NCBI RefSeq assembly: GCF_015160875.1
Contig: NZ_CP063374.1
Coordinates: 682,001-746,000, forward strand
Direction of reading: 5' to 3'
Origin: Streptomyces chromofuscus
Lineage (GTDB): Bacteria; Actinomycetota; Actinomycetes; Streptomycetales; Streptomycetaceae
DNA: 64,000 nucleotides
Made by a program: the position numbers and the translations under genes
Shown: positions 35,595 through 44,812 of the stretch, one piece after another
Layout of the letters: the number at the start of each line of letters is the position of its first letter
How positions within the stretch are numbered: the stretch's first letter is position 1
Notes under the pieces: generated by a model
The model's input: the letters and a program-made list of their open reading frames with translations, nothing else
Told to the model about the DNA's origin: nothing
Database searches by the model: none

Positions 35595-35931
35595 ATGACC
35601 GTGGGGTACACGTGGGAGGTGGTGCCGGGCACGGAGCCGGAGTTCGAGCGCCGGGCGCACGGGCTCGAGCGGGGCAGCCGCCCTACCCGGTCACCCGGGG
35701 GGACCTGGCTCGAGCCCGGGAGCGACAGCCACCGCCGCCACGCCGTGTCCGCTTCGCCGACACCCGCAGCCCGGACCGCTGGACGACCTCGACGGAGCGA
35801 GCGCCGCCTGGCAGGAGCGCGTCAGGCCGTACGGCCGCTCGGCGCACCCGAAGCCGACCACCACCGGCCTGGAGGCGTGGTTCGACGCCCCCGGCGGCAC
35901 GGCCCGGCCACCCGCGCGCCGGAAGATGTGA
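35595..35931 (+). pseudogene. Frameshifted small gene remnant of unknown family
   Basis: Three successive frames each give protein-like sequence. From ATG 35595: YTWEVVPGTEPEFERR, reminiscent of the start of antibiotic-biosynthesis-monooxygenase domains. Then, in the next frame from about 35672, QPPYPVTRGDLARARER and RRVRFADT. Then, from about 35776 in the third frame, LDDLDGASAAWQERVRPYGRS and GLEAWFDAPGGTARPPARRKM before TGA at 35931. Two indels are needed to join them. It may be two unrelated fragments. The 35489-36022 interval holds no intact gene. Confidence 0.45.
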
Positions 35932-36022
35932 CCCCAGCCGAGCCGGCTCCCGCGGCCGTGGCCGTACCCGGAGGACCGGACGCGCCCGCAGCCCCGGGGC
36001 TCCGCCGCAGCCGCTCGAGCCG

Positions 36023-36853
36023 CTAGGACCGCACGAACTCCAGGAGGTCGGGGTTGAGGACCTCCGGGTGGGTCGAGAGCATGCCGTGCGGGAACCCTTC
36101 GTACGACTTCAGGGTGCCGTGCTTGAGGAGTTCCACCGACAGCGGCGCGGAGTCGTCGTAGGGCACGACCTGGTCGTCGGTGCCGTGCGCGACGAGCACC
36201 GGCACCTCGATCTGCTTGAGGTCCTCCGTGAAGTCGGTCTCGGAGAACGCCTTGATGCACTCGTAGTGGGCGTTGGCAGCGCCCATCATCCCCTGTCGCC
36301 ACCAGTTGTCGATCAGGCCCTGCGACACCTTGGCGCCCTCCCGGTTGAATCCGTAGAACGGCCCCGACGGCACGTCGATGTAGAACTGGGCGCGGTTGGC
36401 GGCGAGGGAGGCGCGGAACTCGTCGAAGACCTCGATCGGCGTACCGCCCGGATTGCTCTCGGACTTGACCATGACGGGCGGAACCGCACCGACCAGCGCG
36501 GCCTTGGCGACACGGCCCGGCTTGGCCCGCGCCACATAGCGTGCGACCTCGCCGCCGCCGGTCGAGTGTCCGATGTGCACGGCGTCCTTGAGGTCGAGCG
36601 CGTCGGTCAGCGCCGCCACGTCCGCGGCGTAGGTGTCCATCTCGTGGCCGCCCGAGGGCTGGCCGGAGCGCCCGTGTCCGCGCCGGTCGTGGGCGATCAC
36701 ACGGAAGCCCTGGGCCAGGAAGAACACCATCTGGTTGTCCCAGTCGTCGGCACTGAGCGGCCAGCCGTGATGGAAGACGATCGGTTGCCCGTCGCGCGGA
36801 CCCCAGTCCTTGTAGAAGATGGTCGTGCCGTCGGAAGTGGTGACCGTGCCCAT
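36023..36853 (-). CDS. Alpha/beta hydrolase, non-heme chloroperoxidase / arylesterase type
   Basis: A 276-residue enzyme of the cofactor-free haloperoxidase group. The triad is Ser in [12 protein letters not shown], Asp in HGTDDQVVP and His in [12 protein letters not shown]. The N-terminal [29 protein letters not shown] is seen as HHGWP plus RRGHGRS, as in family members. These enzymes are esterases that can form peracids from carboxylates. ATG 36853 has AAAGGA six bases upstream; the longer open frame is unsupported. Confidence 0.94.
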   Translation of the reverse strand: MGTVTTSDGTTIFYKDWGPRDGQPIVFHHGWPLSADDWDNQMVFFLAQGFRVIAHDRRGHGRSGQPSGGHEMDTYAADVAALTDALDLKDAVHIGHSTGGGEVARYVARAKPGRVAKAALVGAVPPVMVKSESNPGGTPIEVFDEFRASLAANRAQFYIDVPSGPFYGFNREGAKVSQGLIDNWWRQGMMGAANAHYECIKAFSETDFTEDLKQIEVPVLVAHGTDDQVVPYDDSAPLSVELLKHGTLKSYEGFPHGMLSTHPEVLNPDLLEFVRS

Positions 36854-37075
36854 TGCTGATCCTTTGCTGGAAAGGCTGAGGCGGCTGGGCGGTACGGCGG
36901 TCGCCGACGCGGGGGCGAGGGCAGACGGATCCCAGCCATACGGAAGCGCGGAATCGCGGCCGCAGGCCATGGCCGAATCCCTGCAGCCACGTTACGCCCA
37001 TGTCCGGCATACCTCATTTTGTGCCCCCACGACGGCCGACGGCCCTCGGCGGACGCCCCTCCTCCATCCGTTGCG

Positions 37076-37294
37076 CAACTCCTTCGACACCGCGGGGAAC
37101 TTCATCGCCCGCAACCGCTACCCCGACGACCCGCGGGAGGACCTCGACCACGTGCTCCACCGGGCGGGGCACGCGCGGCCGGTGATCTGGCAGAAGACGT
37201 CGTCGAGGAGCAGAGCGCACCCTGGACGGTGACGAGCCGGGGAACCGACTGCACGTACACCGACCTCTCCGACCACTACCCGACGCCCGGGTAG
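37076..37294 (+). pseudogene. 3' remnant of a sphingomyelin phosphodiesterase gene
   Basis: One frame gives NSFDTAGNFIARNRYPDDP and LDHVLHRAGHARPVIWQ. After a one-base shift near 37199 the next frame gives VVEEQSAPWTVTSRGTD and YTDLSDHYPTPG, then TAG. The spacing and the final YTDLSDHYP with its catalytic-type Asp-His match the C-terminus of bacterial sphingomyelinase C (DNase I-like fold). The first three-quarters of the gene are absent from the window. A strong terminator follows 13 bp later. Confidence 0.78.
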
Positions 37295-37307
37295 TGAGCT
37301 GAGCCGA

Positions 37308-37333
37308 GTGGGCCCCGGGCGGCCGGGGCCCAC
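37308..37333. terminator. Hairpin between the sphingomyelinase remnant and the PI-PLC-like gene
   Basis: GTGGGCCCCGG and CCGGGGCCCAC form a perfect 11-bp stem with a 4-nt loop between convergent reading directions. Confidence 0.85.
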
Positions 37334-37343
37334 CCCTCGGGCG

Positions 37344-38720
37344 TCACGGATACGTGTGGCTGTTCAGGGCGTTCACCGCGGAGCCGGTGTCGCCCAGGTC
37401 GTAGTGGTCCACCGCGAGGAAGTTGGGCTTCTTGCGGGCGGCCGGCAGGCAGAACCGGCGGGCGCGGTCGGCGAGTTTGGCGTTGTCCGTGCGGACGGTC
37501 GCGGTGATCGGCACGTCACGGAAGTGGTTCATCACGAACAGCGGGCGGAAGCCGGGCTCCGTGCGGGTCAGCGGGATGTTGGTGTTCGCGTCGTACCAGC
37601 GGCTGTAGCAGGACCAGTCGGAGGAGCCGATGCCCGGGCCCATGGACCAGTGGTTCTCCACCGTCCACTCCCGCTGGTACATCACGCCGAAGGTGTCCCG
37701 GGTCAGCCCCGCGGACTGGTCGGCGGAGCGGCTGTGGTCGGTGAAGATCAGCAGCCGGTCGTCGGCGGCGATCAGGTCGGCGAGCCGGGGCCAGCCGTTC
37801 TCGCGGACGCCCGTCCGGTCGGGGCGGTACAGGACGTCGTCCAGGCCGTTCACGCGGGCGAGTTCGGCGCGCAGGACGCCCGGGTCGACGTAGTCCTCCA
37901 GGAAGACGGTGACGAACTGGTCCGGGCGGGTCTTCAGGAAGTCCACGATCCGCTGCAGGTCGACCCAGAGGGCGACCGGCCTGCCGACCAGGGTGCAGCT
38001 GTTGTGGCAGAGGATCGCGCCGTCGGGTGTCTGGTGGATGTCGAGCATGAATCCCCGTACGCCGTCGGCAAGTTGCTGAGTGATGCCGCGGGACTGGTTC
38101 GGGACGAGGTTCACGAAGGGCGGGGCGAAGCCGCCGTCGACGCCGTTGGCGTAGGCGTTGTGCGCGGTCAGGAACGTGACCTGGTCCAGGGTGCGCCGGT
38201 CCTCGGGTGGCATGGGGCCGGTGGCCGGGGTGACGGGAGTGAGGTACCAGGAGGCGAGGGCGCCGGGCGCGCCGATCGCCAGCTGGGCCGGGTAGTTGGC
38301 GCCGGGGGGCTTGGGGGCGAGCGTGAGGTGGCGGTCGGTGCCGGGGACCTTCAGCGTGTACCGGTCGTCTGCGCCGGTGGCCGTGATGTCCCAGGCCGCG
38401 TCGGCGCTCGCGCAGGCGACGGTGCGCGCCCGGTCGCCGGAGCGGCCGAGACAGGTGCCCGTGGCGTCCGTGCTTTCGAGGACGTACGACGATCCGCTCG
38501 GCCGCAGGTTCCACTGCTGGCGGTCCTCGTCGCCCTTGGGTCTGCGCTGTTCGACCGCGCCTTGGATATCGGCCGCGTTGAGGCCGGTGGTGGCGCTCTG
38601 CAGGTAGTAGGCGGCGGAGGCCGGGGCCGCCGCCGCGGCCCCGGCCGGAGGCGAGGGCGCCACGACCGCGGCGGCCAGCGCGGCGGTCGCGGCGAGCAGG
38701 GCGTGGGGGGTGCGACGCAT
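37344..38720 (-). CDS. Secreted PI-PLC X-domain phosphodiesterase
   Basis: A 458-residue exported protein. The signal peptide is MRRTPHALLAATAALAAAVVA followed by Ala-rich residues. Residues 45-185 resemble a ricin-type or beta-trefoil region (YLQSATTGLNAADIQG, CLGRSGDRARTVAC). A PI-PLC X domain follows with the catalytic His residues in FLTAHNAYANG and ILCHNSC, plus DGVRGFMLDIHQTPDG and TVFLEDYVDPG. It should cleave phosphatidylinositol or related head groups by forming a cyclic phosphate. Four or more Cys suggest disulfides. GGAGGG lies upstream of ATG 38720. Confidence 0.9.
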   Translation of the reverse strand: MRRTPHALLAATAALAAAVVAPSPPAGAAAAAPASAAYYLQSATTGLNAADIQGAVEQRRPKGDEDRQQWNLRPSGSSYVLESTDATGTCLGRSGDRARTVACASADAAWDITATGADDRYTLKVPGTDRHLTLAPKPPGANYPAQLAIGAPGALASWYLTPVTPATGPMPPEDRRTLDQVTFLTAHNAYANGVDGGFAPPFVNLVPNQSRGITQQLADGVRGFMLDIHQTPDGAILCHNSCTLVGRPVALWVDLQRIVDFLKTRPDQFVTVFLEDYVDPGVLRAELARVNGLDDVLYRPDRTGVRENGWPRLADLIAADDRLLIFTDHSRSADQSAGLTRDTFGVMYQREWTVENHWSMGPGIGSSDWSCYSRWYDANTNIPLTRTEPGFRPLFVMNHFRDVPITATVRTDNAKLADRARRFCLPAARKKPNFLAVDHYDLGDTGSAVNALNSHTYP

Positions 38721-38779
38721 GACGATGCCCTCCAGGGAGTAATGGTCAGGTGCATGACACCATGCGCCGCGGACGGGTG

Positions 38780-39496
38780 TCAGCAGGAGAGGTTGCCGCC
38801 CGGTGGAACCCCGAGGATCTGCGTGAACCGCTGGTAGTTGGCCACTCGGCTCCGCACCTGCGCCGGGCTCTTGCCGTCGCACTCCAGGGCGCCGTTGATG
38901 CTGCGGACGGCCTGCCCGAAGCCGGCACCGTTCACCATGGCGTCATGGCCGGTCATGGTGCCGGGGCCGGTCTGGGTGTTCCCTTACCACAGACCCGTCT
39001 TCCACGCGACCGAGGCGTTGTTCTGCACCATCCAGGGGTCGTCGAGGAGGTTCAGGCCGAGCGCGTCGCCCGCGGCCTTGTAGTTGAAGTTCCAGCTCAG
39101 CTGGATGGGGCCGCGGCCGTAGTAGGCGGCCTGGCCCGCCGGGCAGCCGTACCACTGGCTCCCGTCGCAGTAGTGCGGGTAGTTGGCCTGGTTCTGCTCC
39201 ACGATGTGCACCAGGCCGCCGGTCTCGTGGCCGACGTTGGCGAGGAAGGCCGCTGCCTCCTGCTTCTTCACGGTGTCGCTGCCCGTGCCGGCGAAACCGG
39301 GGTACGCGCCGAGCGCGGCGGTGAGACCGCTGTAGGTGTAGAAGGAGTTCCGGTTCGGGAACATCTGGTTGAACTGCGCCTCGCTGACGACGAATCCGGC
39401 GGCGGACGCCGTGGGGGCCGACTGGAGGGCGAGGGCGGCGCCCGCCAGGGCGAGTGAGCTCAGGAGTGCGGAGATGCGAGCACGACGCCTCGACAC
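38780..39496 (-). pseudogene. GH19 chitinase gene interrupted by an in-frame TAA
   Basis: GTG 39496 (GGAG 8 bases upstream) begins a signal peptide, then a family-19 chitinase (FVVSEAQFNQMFPNRNSFYTY, NVGHETGG with a catalytic Glu, YYGRGPIQLSWNFNY). At 38984-38986, after VAWKTGLW, the frame meets TAA. It continues without a shift as NTQTGPGTMTGHDAMV, FGQAVRSINGALECDGKSP and ends FTQILGVPPGGNLSC before TGA. Homologues read WYWNTQTGPGTM here, so TAC-TGG has become TAA-GGG. The product would lack its last 69 residues. There is no carbohydrate-binding module. Confidence 0.85.
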
Positions 39497-39681
39497 AGGT
39501 TCAGCTCCTTTGCGGTGCACGGCCGCTCCCGGGAACTGGAGGTGGGGGCGGCCGTGGTGGGGGGTTGGACCGACACTCAACCGGCTTGGTCTGTACCAGT
39601 CAAGGGTGTAGACCAGTCAACCGCCCCGGGACGCCGGGCGAGTTGCCGCACGGCCGGGCGCGCACGGTGTATCCAGGAGGC

Positions 39682-40746
39682 ATGACCAGGCAGACGTCTG
39701 CGCGGGCGCCCCTCGACGGGCGCATTCTCGTCGCCGGTGGCTACGGCGCCGTCGGCGCCGTCGTCACCTCGGCGCTCAACGCGTGGTTCCCGGGCCGGGC
39801 GGTGCCGGGCGGGCGGGACGCGGAACGGGTGCGCCGACTCGGCGGCGTCCAGGTGGACGTCAGCGACCCGGACGGGTTCGGACGGGAGCTGGCGGCACTC
39901 GGCGACGTGGGCATGGTGGTGCTGTGCGTGGAGCCGCCCGACGCGTCGATCGCCCGGGTCTGCCTGGAGCGCGGGATCCATCTCGTCGACGTCGGCGCCA
40001 CCGCCCGACTCCTGGACGCCGTGGCCGAGTTGAGCCCGATCGCGGCGGCCACGGGAGCCACGGCGGTGCTCAGCGTGGGCGTGGCCCCCGGGCTGACGAA
40101 CCTGCTCGCCCGGCGCGCCCATCGGGACGTCGGCGGGGCGCGGAGCGTGGACATCACGCTGTTGTTCGGCGCCGGCGAGCGGCACGGCGCGGACGCCCTG
40201 CGCTGGACGATCGCCGGTCTGGCCGAGCCGGTGCGGGCCGCTCCCCGCCTGGTTCCGCTTCCGGGGTTCGGCACCAGGACGGCGTACCCCTTCCCCTTCT
40301 CCGACCAGCACACACTCCCCCACACCCTGGGCGTCCCGGACGTGACGACCCGGCTGTGCCTGGACTCGCGCCCGCTGACCGCCGCGCTGTTCGCGCTGCG
40401 CCGTACGGGACTGGTCCGGCTGATCGGCCGGCCGCGGGCGCAGCGGAGGGTGGCCCGCGCCCTGGCGGGCGTGCATCTCGGCGGGGACGGGTTCGTGGTG
40501 CGCGTGGACGCCCGAAGCGGCGGACGGCACGCGGCCTACGCGCTCACGGGGCGGGAACAGAGCCGGGTCACCGGCCTGGTGGCGGCGCACACGGCGCGGG
40601 CTCTGCTCGACGGGAGGGGGTTTCCCGCCGGAGTGCACCACATCGACGAACTGCCCGCACTGGCCGGGCTGCCCGAGGACCTGGTCCGGCACGGCGACAT
40701 CGGGCTGCTGCGCCGGGCGGCGCCGACCGGCGGACAGCGGTCCTGA
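39682..40746 (+). CDS. Saccharopine dehydrogenase-like NAD(P)-binding protein
   Basis: A 354-residue protein with an N-terminal Rossmann fold (ILVAGGYGAVGAVVTSALNAWF; then VQVDVSDPDGFGREL and GMVVLCVEPPD) and a C-terminal part typical of saccharopine-dehydrogenase-like oxidoreductases (VLSVGVAPGLTNLLARRA, GRHAAYALTGREQSRVTGLVAAHTA). The substrate is unknown; members act on amino-acid or lipid intermediates. AGGAGG directly precedes ATG 39682. It is convergent with polX, whose stop is 31 bp away. Confidence 0.88.
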   Translation: MTRQTSARAPLDGRILVAGGYGAVGAVVTSALNAWFPGRAVPGGRDAERVRRLGGVQVDVSDPDGFGRELAALGDVGMVVLCVEPPDASIARVCLERGIHLVDVGATARLLDAVAELSPIAAATGATAVLSVGVAPGLTNLLARRAHRDVGGARSVDITLLFGAGERHGADALRWTIAGLAEPVRAAPRLVPLPGFGTRTAYPFPFSDQHTLPHTLGVPDVTTRLCLDSRPLTAALFALRRTGLVRLIGRPRAQRRVARALAGVHLGGDGFVVRVDARSGGRHAAYALTGREQSRVTGLVAAHTARALLDGRGFPAGVHHIDELPALAGLPEDLVRHGDIGLLRRAAPTGGQRS

Positions 40747-40777
40747 GCGTCGGGCGCGTGGTCCGCGCCCGCGTTGG

Positions 40778-42529
40778 CTACACCGTGCCCGTCCGGCCCT
40801 TGCGCAGGAAGCGCCGCAGGCGGGTCAGCGGCCAGGTGTTGATCACGTCGTCCGTGGTGAGCCACCCGCGCTGCGCCGTGCCCACGCCGTAGCGCAGGTG
40901 CGCCAGGTGGAGGGTGGAGTGGGCGTCGCTGTCGATGGCGAACTTCGCCCCGTGCCGCTTGGCCCGCAGGATGTGCTCGTCGTTGAGGTCGAGCCGGTCG
41001 GGATGGGAGTTGATCTCCAGGGCCGTGCCGGTGCGGGCGCAGGCGGCGAAGACCGCGTCGAGGTCGGCGTCGACGCCGGGACGCTTGCCGATGATGCGGG
41101 TGGTGGGGTGGCCGATGATGTTGACGTACGGGTTCTCGCAGGCCCGCAGGAACCGCTGGGTCATCGCGTCGGGCGCCTGGTTGAAGTGCGAGTGCACCGA
41201 GGCCACGCACAGGTCGAACTCCGCCAGGAACTCGTCCGGCCAGTCCACTTCGCCGTCCGGGTCGATGTTCAGCTCCACGCCGTGCAGCAGCCGCATCCCG
41301 CTCCGCCTGCCGCGCCGCCCGTACTCCTCGTCCAGCTCCCGTACCCGCTCGCGCTGGGCCAGCATCCGCTCGTCGGTCATGCGCTGCATGGACAAGTTGG
41401 GCGCGTGGTCGGTGATCGCGTAGTAGGCGTGGCCGCGTTCGGCGGCCGCAGCGACCATCTCCTCCAGCGGGGCGAGACCGTCGGTGAGGTCGGTGTGGGT
41501 GTGCAGGTCGCCCCGGACGTCGGACTCCTGGACCAGCTCGGGCAGTTCGCCGCGCAGCCCGGCCTGCACCTCTCCGCGGTCCTCGCGCAGGGTCGGCGGA
41601 ATCCAGGGCAGACCGAGCCGGGCGTAGACGTCCTCCTCCGTGGCGGAGACGATCCTCTCTCCGCTCTCGACGTCGAACAGCCCGTACTCGGAGAGCTTGA
41701 GCCCCCGGTGCACGGCCAGCTCCCGGGTGCGGATGTTGTGCGCCTTGGAGCCGGTGAAGTACTGCAGTGCCGCTCCCCACGAGTCCGGCGGCACGACCCG
41801 CAGGTCGACGGCGAGGCCCTTGGTGGTGCGGATCGACGTCTTGGTCGTACCGTGCGCGACGACCTCGGCGGTCTCCGGCAGGCCGGTGAAGGCCCGCATC
41901 AGCGGCTCCGAGTCCTCGGCGGCGGCGAGGACGTCGACGTCCCCGATCGTCTCGCGGACGCGGCGCAGCGAACCGGCGTACGCGCACCGCAGGCAGCCGG
42001 TCACGTTCGACAGCTGGGCGACGATGCCCTCGGCGACGTCCGTGGCGGCGTCGAGCATGACGCGGTCCCCGGAGGACTGCAGCAGGGCGATGCCGTGCAG
42101 GATGTTCTCCTCCGTCTTGGGGCCGAAGCCCTTCAGGTCCCGCAGCCGCTCCCCGTGAATGGCGTCGGCCAGTTCCTCGATCGAGGAGATGCCCAGTTCC
42201 TGGTAGATCGCCATGGCCTTCTTCGGGCCGAGCGTGGGGATGGCCGTCAGCCGCCGGACCCCCGCGGGGATGCGCGCCCGCAGCTCCTCGACCGCGGACA
42301 CCTGCCCGGTGCCGAAGTACTCGACGATCTTCTCCGCGATGGACTTGCCGACGTTGGGGATTTCCTGGAGGCCCTTGACGTCGAGCCCTGACACGTCCGC
42401 GTGGTGGCCGCCGATCGCCCGGGCGGCCTTCTCGTACACCCGCGCCCGGAACGCGTCTCCCCCGGTGATCGAGATCAGGTCCGCGTACTCGGCGAACAGC
42501 GCGGCGACCTCATCGTTGGAACGAGCCAC
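40778..42529 (-). CDS. polX: PHP-domain DNA polymerase X
   Basis: A 583-residue family-X polymerase for short-gap repair synthesis. Order: helix-hairpin-helix DNA binding (LQEIPNVGKSIAEKIVEYFG; LKGFGPKTEENILHGI), nucleotidyl-transferase palm with catalytic Asp-x-Asp in IGDVDVLAA, thumb with FTGSKAHNIRTRELA, and a C-terminal PHP phosphoesterase domain (GDLHTHTDLTDG, VASVHSHF, SHPDRLDLND, IDSDAHS) likely giving 3'-5' exonuclease or end processing. Start GTG 42529 (MARSNDEV) is close behind a GGAGG. The frame remains open for 1,450 bp upstream but those residues are decayed genes and antisense sequence. Confidence 0.95.
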   Translation of the reverse strand: MARSNDEVAALFAEYADLISITGGDAFRARVYEKAARAIGGHHADVSGLDVKGLQEIPNVGKSIAEKIVEYFGTGQVSAVEELRARIPAGVRRLTAIPTLGPKKAMAIYQELGISSIEELADAIHGERLRDLKGFGPKTEENILHGIALLQSSGDRVMLDAATDVAEGIVAQLSNVTGCLRCAYAGSLRRVRETIGDVDVLAAAEDSEPLMRAFTGLPETAEVVAHGTTKTSIRTTKGLAVDLRVVPPDSWGAALQYFTGSKAHNIRTRELAVHRGLKLSEYGLFDVESGERIVSATEEDVYARLGLPWIPPTLREDRGEVQAGLRGELPELVQESDVRGDLHTHTDLTDGLAPLEEMVAAAAERGHAYYAITDHAPNLSMQRMTDERMLAQRERVRELDEEYGRRGRRSGMRLLHGVELNIDPDGEVDWPDEFLAEFDLCVASVHSHFNQAPDAMTQRFLRACENPYVNIIGHPTTRIIGKRPGVDADLDAVFAACARTGTALEINSHPDRLDLNDEHILRAKRHGAKFAIDSDAHSTLHLAHLRYGVGTAQRGWLTTDDVINTWPLTRLRRFLRKGRTGTV

Positions 42530-42540
42530 GCCTCCAGCGT

Positions 42541-42666
42541 AAGCATGACCCGCGCACGCCGCCGGACGGCTTCCCCGGCGGTGTCGACGTCGCCGGGTGA
42601 GCGGACGATGACGGCGACCGCGCGGCCGTACGCGGCCCGGGACACCGCCGTGACGTCCGCCGTCAT
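42541..42666 (-). pseudogene. N-terminal remnant of an ECF-type sigma factor
   Basis: From ATG 42666 the translation is MTADVTAVSRAAYGRAVAVIV, then GDVDTAGEAV. This resembles the first helix of ECF sigma factors that pair with YciI proteins (consensus-like FRAEYGRAVAVLVRVFGDIDIAEEAV). It then runs directly into the sequence upstream of polX; all further sigma regions are gone. Confidence 0.6.
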
Positions 42667-42676
42667 CGGCCGGCCG

Positions 42677-43015
42677 CCCCGCCCGTGAACGGGCGCAATC
42701 GATCGGTAGTGTCGTCTCCGGCGCGGCCGTGCGGCCCCAGTGAGGGCCGTTTGGAGGTCGGGCGTCTGGACGGGGCAGATCCCGCCGAGGTGCTCCTCGC
42801 CCCGGGCGTACGGGCCGTCGCTGATCAGGACGTCGCCGTCGCGGGGTCGCAGCACGGTGGACGACTCCGGTCCGTGGAGTCCACCGGCGAACACCCAGGC
42901 GCCGGCCTGCCGCAGCTCCTGGTGGAAGCGGTCGAGGTTCCTCCCGATCTCGGCGAGGACCTCGGGGGGGCGATTCGCCCACCGGTTGCCTCACGCCGAG
43001 CAGGTAGGACGTCAT
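42677..43015 (-). pseudogene. Frameshifted YciI/DGPF-domain gene
   Basis: ATG 43015 starts MTSYLLGVRQPVGES. After a run of seven C bases the frame is lost, and one frame over continues PEVLAEIGRNLDRFHQELR, AWVFAGGLHGPESSTVLR and GDVLISDGPYARGEEHLGG, the signature of YciI-like (DGPF) proteins. It ends without the normal C-terminus and leads, in the same frame, into the sigma remnant. YciI-ECF sigma pairs are common in Streptomyces, so this was probably such a pair. The poly-C shift alone could be a sequence error; the truncated sigma could not. Confidence 0.7.
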
Positions 43016-43117
43016 GGCGTCCTCCGGGCGCCGAGAGTTCTCACACCTCTGCCCGCCTGCACGAATGACGGCCCGCGGGATCGACAACGCGCGCCGCGCG
43101 GCCGGAGGATCTTTCCC

Positions 43118-44149
43118 ATGACCACCACACCGCACCCGCTCGTCACCCGCGCCCGGCAGCTGGCGGACGGCCTCCTCACCCCGAACGCCGAGACGGTGGA
43201 CCGGACGGAGGTGCCCGCCGGCCACATCGAGGCGATCAAAGGGTCCGGGCTGCTGGGGATCGGCGCGCCCGAGGACTACGGCGGTTCGGCCGCGCCCGCG
43301 TCGGTGGCCCGGGAGATCGCGGAGATCCTGTCGGGTGCGTGCTGCTCGACCTGGTTCGTGCAGACCCAGCACCACACGCCGGTCGCGACGCTGATGAAGG
43401 GCGCGGCGCCGGTGCGGGAGCGGCTGCTGGGACCGCTGGCCCGCGGTGAGCTGCTGTCCGGGGTGGCGTACGCGCATCTGCGGACGTACCCCCGCAGGCC
43501 GGTGCGGGTGGTCCGGGAGCGTGGCGGGTGGCGGTTCGACGGGACCGTGCCCTGGTACACCGGGTGGGGCCTGAACGACGTGATGCTGCTGGCCGGCGTG
43601 ACCGGCGCCGGCGAGGCCGTGTTCGCGTTCGCCGAGGCGCGCGAGCAGCCGGGGCTGCGCGCCTCGCCGCCGATCCGGCTCGCCGCGCTCACCGCGGCGC
43701 GCACGGTGTCGCTGGAGCTGGACGGGCTGTGGCTGCCCGAGGAGGCGGTGGCGCTGCGGACGCCGTACGAGCGGTGGGCCGCCGAGGACCGCCCCAAGAC
43801 GGTTGCCGCCTCCCCCGCCGTCTTCGGTGTCGCCGAGGCCGCCCTCGCCCTCCTGGACGACGACACCGCCGGCCCGCTGCGCACCCGCCTCTCCGGCGTC
43901 CGGGACCACGCCTACGCGCTGGCCGACGAGGCGGCACCGCACGAGCACCTGGACGAGCGGCTGGCGCTGAGGCTGCGGTCGCACGAGGTGCTGAGTGCGG
44001 CGACCACGGCGGCGGTGGTGTCCGGCGGCGGCCGGTCGATGGTCCTGTCCAGCAAGGCCCAGCGGCTCGCCCGTGAGGCCCTGTTCCTGCTCGTCCAGGG
44101 GCAGACCGCCGAGTCACGGCGAGCGCACCTCGACGCCCTGGCCTCATGA
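43118..44149 (+). CDS. Acyl-CoA dehydrogenase-family protein
   Basis: A 343-residue protein of the acyl-CoA dehydrogenase/flavin monooxygenase fold. N-terminal helices (IEAIKGSGLLGIGAPEDYGG), a central beta region (LSGVAYAHLRTYPRRPV, FDGTVPWYTGWGLNDVMLL) and C-terminal helices are present. The catalytic Glu of classical dehydrogenases is not obvious and the C-terminal portion is short (usual length about 380-400), so it may be a flavin-dependent monooxygenase-like member or non-enzymatic. GGAGG lies upstream of ATG 43118. The next intact gene in this direction is more than 1.6 kb away. Confidence 0.85.
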   Translation: MTTTPHPLVTRARQLADGLLTPNAETVDRTEVPAGHIEAIKGSGLLGIGAPEDYGGSAAPASVAREIAEILSGACCSTWFVQTQHHTPVATLMKGAAPVRERLLGPLARGELLSGVAYAHLRTYPRRPVRVVRERGGWRFDGTVPWYTGWGLNDVMLLAGVTGAGEAVFAFAEAREQPGLRASPPIRLAALTAARTVSLELDGLWLPEEAVALRTPYERWAAEDRPKTVAASPAVFGVAEAALALLDDDTAGPLRTRLSGVRDHAYALADEAAPHEHLDERLALRLRSHEVLSAATTAAVVSGGGRSMVLSSKAQRLAREALFLLVQGQTAESRRAHLDALAS

Positions 44150-44812
44150 CGTGAACGGCACTCGCGGCGCGGCGGACGGCGGCCACTCGGCCGCCGGATG
44201 CCGCCACAGACCCTGGGCGGCCAGGCGCGGCAGGACGCCTCGCCGCACCAGTACGCCTCCTCCAGGTGCGGACGGCCGGAGAGACTGAACTCCTCGCTGC
44301 CCAGGGGCGTCCGGCGACCAGGAACATCAGCCGCTCGGTGTGCGGCCGGCCATCGCGGTGGTCGGCCAGGTGTCCTCGCAGCAGGCGCCGGTCGGCGTGA
44401 GCGCGCCCTCGAAACCGGGGTCCACGGCGGCGCGGGCGACCTGGCTCGGACGGGCGACCGTCGGCGGCCGGTCCCGGCCGGAGGCGGTGGCCGGGGTGCC
44501 GTGGCCGGCGCCGACGACATGGCGGCTGTGGCGCGACGCTCGCACCCACACCCCCGCACCACCCGGCCCGCCCGAAGGTCCGGCACATCGGCCGGGGCGG
44601 GCTGAACGGCGCGCGCCCGCCCCGGCACCACCCGCACCGGGGCGGGCGGCAGCCGTCAAGGAGAACCCGGCCGGTCTCGCATTGCGGACCAGCGCGTGCG
44701 GCGCAACTGGACATCGACATCGCGCCGTTGTGCGGCCGCGGATCGGGCGGGCCCCGGCGAAGCCGTCGTGCGCGGGGCCCGGTGGTCGGTGGCTCGCTCA
44801 CCCGCCGGTGGT
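44150..44812. other. Degraded region, no intact gene
   Basis: About 660 bp. On the minus strand short protein-like strings appear in different frames, such as FEGALTPTGACCEDTWPTTAM, ERLMFLVAGRPWAARS and SEEFSLSGRPHLEEAYW. They could be a gene broken by several frameshifts, but I could not assign a family. Confidence 0.4.

Noticed and set aside
40778..43984. A 1,068-codon open frame extending polX far upstream
   Set aside because: Everything before the GTG at 42529 corresponds to antisense of the acyl-CoA dehydrogenase gene and decayed YciI/sigma sequence; PolX homologues start at MARSNDEV.
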